A DNA stretch of 64,000 nucleotides from Saturnia japonica (Eukaryota; Arthropoda; Insecta; Lepidoptera; Saturniidae): assembly GCA_033032175.1 (NCBI GenBank), contig CM065331.1:7130370-7194369 (forward strand). Direction: 5' to 3'. Below, piece by piece: positions 63,395-64,000 of the stretch; within the stretch, counting starts at the first letter, position 1, and every line of letters starts with the position of its first letter. The notes under the pieces were generated by a model that ran no database searches, was not told the origin of the DNA, and was given only the letters and a program-made list of their open reading frames with translations. A program made the position numbers and the translations under genes.

Positions 63395-63860
63395 TTTTAA
63401 ATCGTTATAGGTTTAGCGTAGTGGCCTCAATATAACCTGATCTTAATTGACGATGTGGCCCGAGATGGTAGCTCGCTAAGCCTGGTAGAAAGACTTGTAG
63501 CGTCATCATTAATGTATAATATTGTACTTGTGCTTGGTGTGCACTGACAGTCTAGTCTCTTTCGGCACACGCAATGCACGCGATAATAATACTGAATTAA
63601 ACAATTTGATTTGGAACGATTGCCTTCATAATTATCTCCAACCTAATATAAGAGGGTAAACCTCCAAAGACTGTCGCTCAAGTGCAGCTGCCGGTACATA
63701 CCTATTGGTGTTTGGAGACAGATTTTCAACTTTAGGGTAGCGTAGGGTAGAATTAGAAAAAGCACGACGTTTTCCTTCACCGAGCTCAGGCTCATTGCAG
63801 GGATTCGAACTAACGTCGATCGATGCGGTGACCGTACACTACCAACTGAGACAAACCAAA
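63395..63860 (-). mobile_element. Nearly full tRNA-headed SINE with an insertion
   Basis: Minus strand: head TCTCAGTTGGTAGTGTACGG (A box) and TTAGTTCGAATCCCTGC (B box), then GAAAATCTGTCTCCAAACAC, GGCAGCTGCACTTGAGCGAC, TAGCGAGCTACCATCTCGGG and TATAACGATTT before an A-run. About 165 bases (63495-63660) are inserted in the middle, with AAAGACT at both edges. Confidence 0.65.
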
Positions 63861-64000
63861 AGATTTCGATAGGGTTTCGACCTAAGTTGTCGAGTACAAA
63901 TCCCTATAACCCCGCTTCATTACAGGATATAGGAACATCCACTGAACGCTATAATGGCGTTCAAAGACCAATCGGACGCGACTGTCGTGTCCTATTTTAC
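63861..64000. other. Window end, nothing recognised
   Basis: No repeat partner or coding pattern seen. Confidence 0.3.

Overview
This is a piece of an insect nuclear genome, most likely from a moth or butterfly. The genes have many short exons with GT-AG introns. The base composition is AT-rich. The window is packed with mobile element families typical of Lepidoptera: TC...CTAG Helitrons, tRNA-derived SINEs, RTE and Jockey-like LINE tails, Tc1/mariner elements and many MITEs. I cannot name the species.

Four protein-coding genes are supported, all on the + strand. (1) 1124-11741 holds the last 11 exons of Cullin-1, the SCF ubiquitin-ligase scaffold, including the NEDD8-acceptor lysine and the C-terminus; its 5' half lies before the window. 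(2) 25185-36215 is a complete 9-exon, 538-residue AMP-forming acyl-CoA synthetase of the 4-coumarate-CoA ligase/luciferase-like group. It ends in SKL, so it is probably peroxisomal. (3) 40724-58025 is a complete 10-exon, 482-residue CWC27, a spliceosomal cyclophilin. (4) 50758-51729 is PIG-C, a subunit of the first enzyme of GPI-anchor synthesis. It is a single exon nested in the same orientation inside CWC27 intron 8, and it has no visible in-frame AUG. The genes have unrelated jobs, so the order says nothing about a shared pathway.

Almost everything else is mobile DNA. Region by region: 1-11.7 kb, Cul1 introns with RTE fragments, a long-TIR MITE with TAA duplications, a shrunken Tigger element, a tRNA SINE and an 895-bp miniature LTR element (TRIM). 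12-18 kb, a Jockey-type LINE split by a Tc1-like element that is itself split by a MITE. 18-25 kb, a Helitron and a 2.8-kb internally deleted Ty3/gypsy element whose LTRs look almost identical. 25-36 kb, the synthetase gene, whose sixth exon is preceded by decayed tandem copies of itself, one of them hit by a solo LTR. 36-40 kb, a CR1-like LINE and a SINE family with 12-14 bp target duplications. 40-58 kb, CWC27 with PIG-C and an intact DD41D (rosa-like) mariner seven bases inside intron 9. 58-64 kb, repeats only.

The strongest leads are the intact rosa-like transposon beside a splice donor, the TRIM, the young deleted gypsy element, the exon-derived tandem duplication, the SINE family and the AUG-less nested PIG-C. 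I found no CRISPR array, rRNA gene or convincing functional tRNA gene, and no previously unknown defence-like system. Exon boundaries come from reading splice sites and remembered family conservation, not from transcripts.
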